Shown here in pieces: positions 31,166-33,213 of a stretch of 33,213 nt of DNA. Source of the stretch: a bacterium (GTDB taxonomy: Bacteria; Actinomycetota; Acidimicrobiia; Acidimicrobiales; UBA8592); contig PATL01000006.1 in the NCBI GenBank assembly GCA_002713605.1, positions 3,468-36,680 on the forward strand, in the 5' to 3' direction. Within the stretch, counting starts at the first letter, position 1. Each line of letters starts with the position of its first letter. A program made the position numbers and the translations under genes. The notes under the pieces were generated by a model. The model was not told the origin of the DNA and made no database searches. It saw only the letters and a program-made list of their open reading frames with translations.

Positions 31166-32788
31166 TTATGTATCCTCATTAATTATCTGTGCACCAGGAA
31201 AGCTTTTGGAAATCACGGATAACTCATCGCCCGCATCGACAGGAGCATCCTCTAAAGACTGCACATCTAAATTTTTAGTTACTTCAGCAGACATAGTGTC
31301 ATCATCCTTAATTTTTTCAGGCTTACTCGAGGCAGGTTGAAGGACTATATCAATCTTCCACGCTTTTCCGGTTCGATCTGTTAATACACTTACGACTTCA
31401 TCAAGCCGCTCAATGCACTTTTGGCGATGTGTTTCATTTGGAGCTGTAAGAAATATAGTCCCATCATTTATCTGTGTGATTGAAAGATCTTTAAATAGTG
31501 CCTTACTTAGACCTTTAAGATTTTGCTTCGATGTATCCCATGCTTCTTCAACCCTTTCATTTCCTTCCATAGATAACTCGGAAGAAGTGCTATCTTCAAT
31601 GCTTGGTTCTGCTGTTTCCTTACTCTGAGGGGTTTCATACACCGGTCCTGATAGGGGAACTTCGGTACTGGATTGATTAAATTCAGTCTCAGTTCCAGAC
31701 TCTAGCAGTTCAATTCGTTCAACCAATGCAGATATTTCAGTGCTTAGAGTCGGGTGAGTTAATCGTATTAGGGCCACCTCAAGATCAATACTTGGATCAA
31801 AGGATTGTCGCATACTAATGAGAGCTGAGCCGATCGTTTCAATTGCGCGGGTGAGAGTTGCAAGTTTTGTTTTTTCATGCAGTTCTCTAGCCTGACTCTT
31901 TTGATGATCTGACATGTGCATTGTTGATGACCCCAAACCAAAAAGGAACGCATCCCGCAATCTACTTATGAGTGCCTCCCCGATTACTCTTGGATCTCTA
32001 CCTGATTGAATTGCATTACTTAACCCGCTGATAACGAGCGCAGGGTCAGCATGAGCCACACCTGAGAGTATTACCCCTACATTGTCGTCATTATGGGGGA
32101 TCCCACCTGCTGTTACAACTTGTTCCAACGCCGATAGCGTATCCCTGGCCGATCCACCGCCGGTTCGTAACACATAATTAATCATTTCATCAGAGACTTC
32201 TAACTCTGCATCATCAGCGATCCAGCGAATATGCATTTCTAAATCATCTGCCGCGAGTAACTCAAATTCATAATGCTGCGTTCTGCTTCGAATTGTTGGA
32301 GCTACTTTATGGGGCTCAGTGGTAGCCAAGATAAAAACAACATGACTAGGGGGTTCTTCGAGAGTCTTCAATAATGCGTTTTCTGCTCCAGTGGTTAGCA
32401 TGTGAACTTCGTCAAGAATGTATATCTTCGTTTTACCTGGTGAGCCAAGTGCGACTTTGGATATGAGCTCTCTTACAGCCTCAACTCCATTGTTTGAGGC
32501 AGCATCAAGTTCTTGAAGATCATACGAAGTTCCATCTGTAAATGAGTCACAAGAATCGCATTTGCAACATGGCTCACCGCCTTCTTGCAGGTTAATACAA
32601 TTGAGCGCTTTGCCTAGAATACGTGCGGTACTGGTTTTCCCTGTCCCACGTGGGCCACTAAAAAGGTAGGCGTGTCCTACACGATTTTCCGTAACAGCGT
32701 TCTTGAGCGCAGTAACAATGTGTTCTTGCCCAACTAGCTCTTGAAATGTTTTAGAACGGTATCTTCGGTATAAGGATTGGTATGCCAT
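31166..32788 (-). CDS. dnaX: DNA polymerase III subunit gamma/tau
   Basis: A 540-residue clamp-loader ATPase. The N-terminus YRRYRSKTFQELVGQEHI, Walker A GPRGTGKTSTAR, zinc module CCKCDSC, Walker B IYILDEVHML, sensor 1 FILATTEPHKVAPTIRSR and the Arg-finger-region GGGSARDTLSALEQ are present. The C-terminal third is variable, acidic and Ser/Glu-rich (about 365-410), then a tau-like domain. No obvious A-rich frameshift site for a separate gamma form was seen. It lies just behind the SRP RNA gene and ahead of recR, a classic arrangement. No clear Shine-Dalgarno precedes the ATG. Confidence 0.96.
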   Translation of the reverse strand: MAYQSLYRRYRSKTFQELVGQEHIVTALKNAVTENRVGHAYLFSGPRGTGKTSTARILGKALNCINLQEGGEPCCKCDSCDSFTDGTSYDLQELDAASNNGVEAVRELISKVALGSPGKTKIYILDEVHMLTTGAENALLKTLEEPPSHVVFILATTEPHKVAPTIRSRTQHYEFELLAADDLEMHIRWIADDAELEVSDEMINYVLRTGGGSARDTLSALEQVVTAGGIPHNDDNVGVILSGVAHADPALVISGLSNAIQSGRDPRVIGEALISRLRDAFLFGLGSSTMHMSDHQKSQARELHEKTKLATLTRAIETIGSALISMRQSFDPSIDLEVALIRLTHPTLSTEISALVERIELLESGTETEFNQSSTEVPLSGPVYETPQSKETAEPSIEDSTSSELSMEGNERVEEAWDTSKQNLKGLSKALFKDLSITQINDGTIFLTAPNETHRQKCIERLDEVVSVLTDRTGKAWKIDIVLQPASSKPEKIKDDDTMSAEVTKNLDVQSLEDAPVDAGDELSVISKSFPGAQIINEDT

Positions 32789-32860
32789 CGATCAGATACT
32801 AGTTCCCGTCTGTCTCATGTGTGGAAGCAATATCAAATCTCTAAGCTTTTTTTATATAAC

Positions 32861-32996
32861 CATCCGTTCTTGGAAGCGACGATTAGGTGATCTGCGGCAC
32901 AACAATGGTTCCGCTGAGAGCTGCTGCCTTCCGACCCTGACTCGGTTCACGGGCACTATTTGCACAGGACCCAATCGCCACATCCAAAAACGGATG
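32861..32996 (-). ncRNA. ffs: Signal recognition particle RNA (4.5S-like, bacterial small type)
   Basis: On the minus strand the domain IV core GAGTCAGGGTCGGAAGGCAGCAGC (near 32941-32918) contains the universal GGAAG tetraloop-type apex and AGCAGC asymmetric loop that bind Ffh. The ends pair strongly: bases 32996 to 32969 pair with 32861 to 32888 over 28 positions with one U-U mismatch and four G-U pairs, so I extend the RNA to about 136 nt, longer than the 103-nt core 32878-32979. A well-placed promoter lies at 33004-33033, with its start site falling at the 5' end. No Alu-domain sequence is seen. Confidence 0.9.
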
Positions 32997-33003
32997 TGCA
33001 CTA

Positions 33004-33033
33004 ATGCTACCTAATTAATAATCCAATGTACAA
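33004..33033 (-). promoter_or_regulatory. Likely promoter of SRP RNA
   Basis: On the minus strand TTGTAC (33033-33028) and TAGCAT (33009-33004) have an 18-bp spacer. The expected start (6-8 bases after the -10) falls at 32996-32998, exactly where the SRP RNA terminal helix begins. This independent agreement strengthens both calls. Confidence 0.55.
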
Positions 33034-33103
33034 GGAAACATAACTTTGCTTTCAATGTTAGGAAGGTTGCAATGATAGTTTTCATGACTACGCTAAGTAA
33101 TCT

Positions 33104-33117
33104 CTTGAAATTTCAAG
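33104..33117. repeat. 14-bp perfect palindrome before tRNA-Ser
   Basis: CTTGAAATTTCAAG has no spacer and ends 9 bases before the tRNA-Ser 5' end. It overlaps where a promoter start or processed leader would lie. AT-rich palindromes of this size can arise by chance, so no function is claimed. Confidence 0.3.
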
Positions 33118-33126
33118 TGATTTTTA

Positions 33127-33211
33127 GGAGGAGTGCGAGAGCGGCCGAATCGGCACGCTTGGAAAGCGTGTGTGGGGAAACCCACCGTGGGTTCGAATCC
33201 CACCTCCTCCG
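33127..33211 (+). tRNA. tRNA-Ser (GGA)
   Basis: An 85-base class II tRNA. The acceptor GGAGGAG (33127-33133) pairs with CTCCTCC (33204-33210), discriminator G at 33211. The anticodon stem CACGC/GCGTG encloses TTGGAAA, anticodon GGA (Ser, codons UCC/UCU). The long variable arm TGTGGGGAAACCCACC and T-arm GTGGGTTCGAATCCCAC fit tRNA-Ser. No encoded CCA is seen; the window ends two bases later. A possible TTGCAA-16-TACGCT promoter lies at 33067-33094. Confidence 0.95.
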
Positions 33212-33213
33212 CG

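Noticed and set aside
32817..33014. A 65-codon plus-strand ORF
   Set aside because: It lies across the SRP RNA gene in antisense and is explained by that RNA.
1..33213. Mobile elements, prophage or CRISPR
   Set aside because: No transposase, integrase, terminal repeats or regularly spaced direct repeats were seen; the genes are core or metabolic and uniformly packed.

Overview
The window reads as ordinary chromosome from an AT-rich member of the Actinomycetota. The lineage markers are a WhiB protein (10634-10891), a GlnR-type orphan regulator (1545-2225), an acyl-CoA carboxylase epsilon subunit (20020-20214), a HelZ-like SNF2 protein with a SWIM partner (14580-18253) and an F420/FMN PPOX-family protein (27183-27605). 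The low GC and compact gene packing fit an uncultured, possibly marine, Acidimicrobiia-like organism, but that placement is inference. No transposase, integrase, phage gene or CRISPR array was seen.

Layout. 1-2225: a GlnA2-type glutamine synthetase followed by GlnR (nitrogen control). 2257-6728: a small membrane protein coupled to RidA, a Tat-type thioredoxin-like lipoprotein, an A-type Fe-S carrier, an Mrp ATPase, a metallo-beta-lactamase-fold protein that has lost its metal ligands, and FxsA. 6842-10598: selA-selB and a purine nucleoside phosphorylase. 10634-13494: WhiB, an NfeD-like membrane protein, a STAS antagonist, a stand-alone receiver, tRNA-Pro(CGG) and a MazG-like protein. 13503-21776: a long minus-strand run read carboxylase beta, epsilon, a degenerate methyltransferase, lysC, SNF2 helicase, SWIM protein, asd. 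22272-25200: an FAD oxidoreductase overlapping a secreted peptidase-like lipoprotein. 25208-30210: epoxide hydrolase, phytanoyl-CoA-type dioxygenase, PPOX protein, a 5'-3' exonuclease, methylmalonyl-CoA epimerase and, divergently, a thiolase. 30211-33213: a promoter-to-terminator unit that may be a small RNA, then recR, dnaX and SRP RNA on the minus strand, and tRNA-Ser(GGA).

Working together: lysC and asd supply the first and second steps of the aspartate pathway. The carboxylase beta/epsilon pair and the epimerase fit propionyl-CoA to methylmalonyl-CoA metabolism, and the thiolase fits acetoacetyl-CoA/beta-oxidation. SelA and SelB imply selenoproteins elsewhere in the genome. SRP RNA, dnaX and recR form a classic neighbourhood, here without ybaB between dnaX and recR.

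The most unusual points are: a SNF2 helicase whose frame stays open for 97 codons upstream of its first ATG, up to the lysC stop, without any ATG, GTG or TTG; a metal-ligand-free MBL protein; SelB with Ser instead of Asp in the G4 motif; a possible small RNA or leader peptide at 30358-30514; and an SRP RNA with a 28-position terminal helix that can alternatively fold into a local hairpin.
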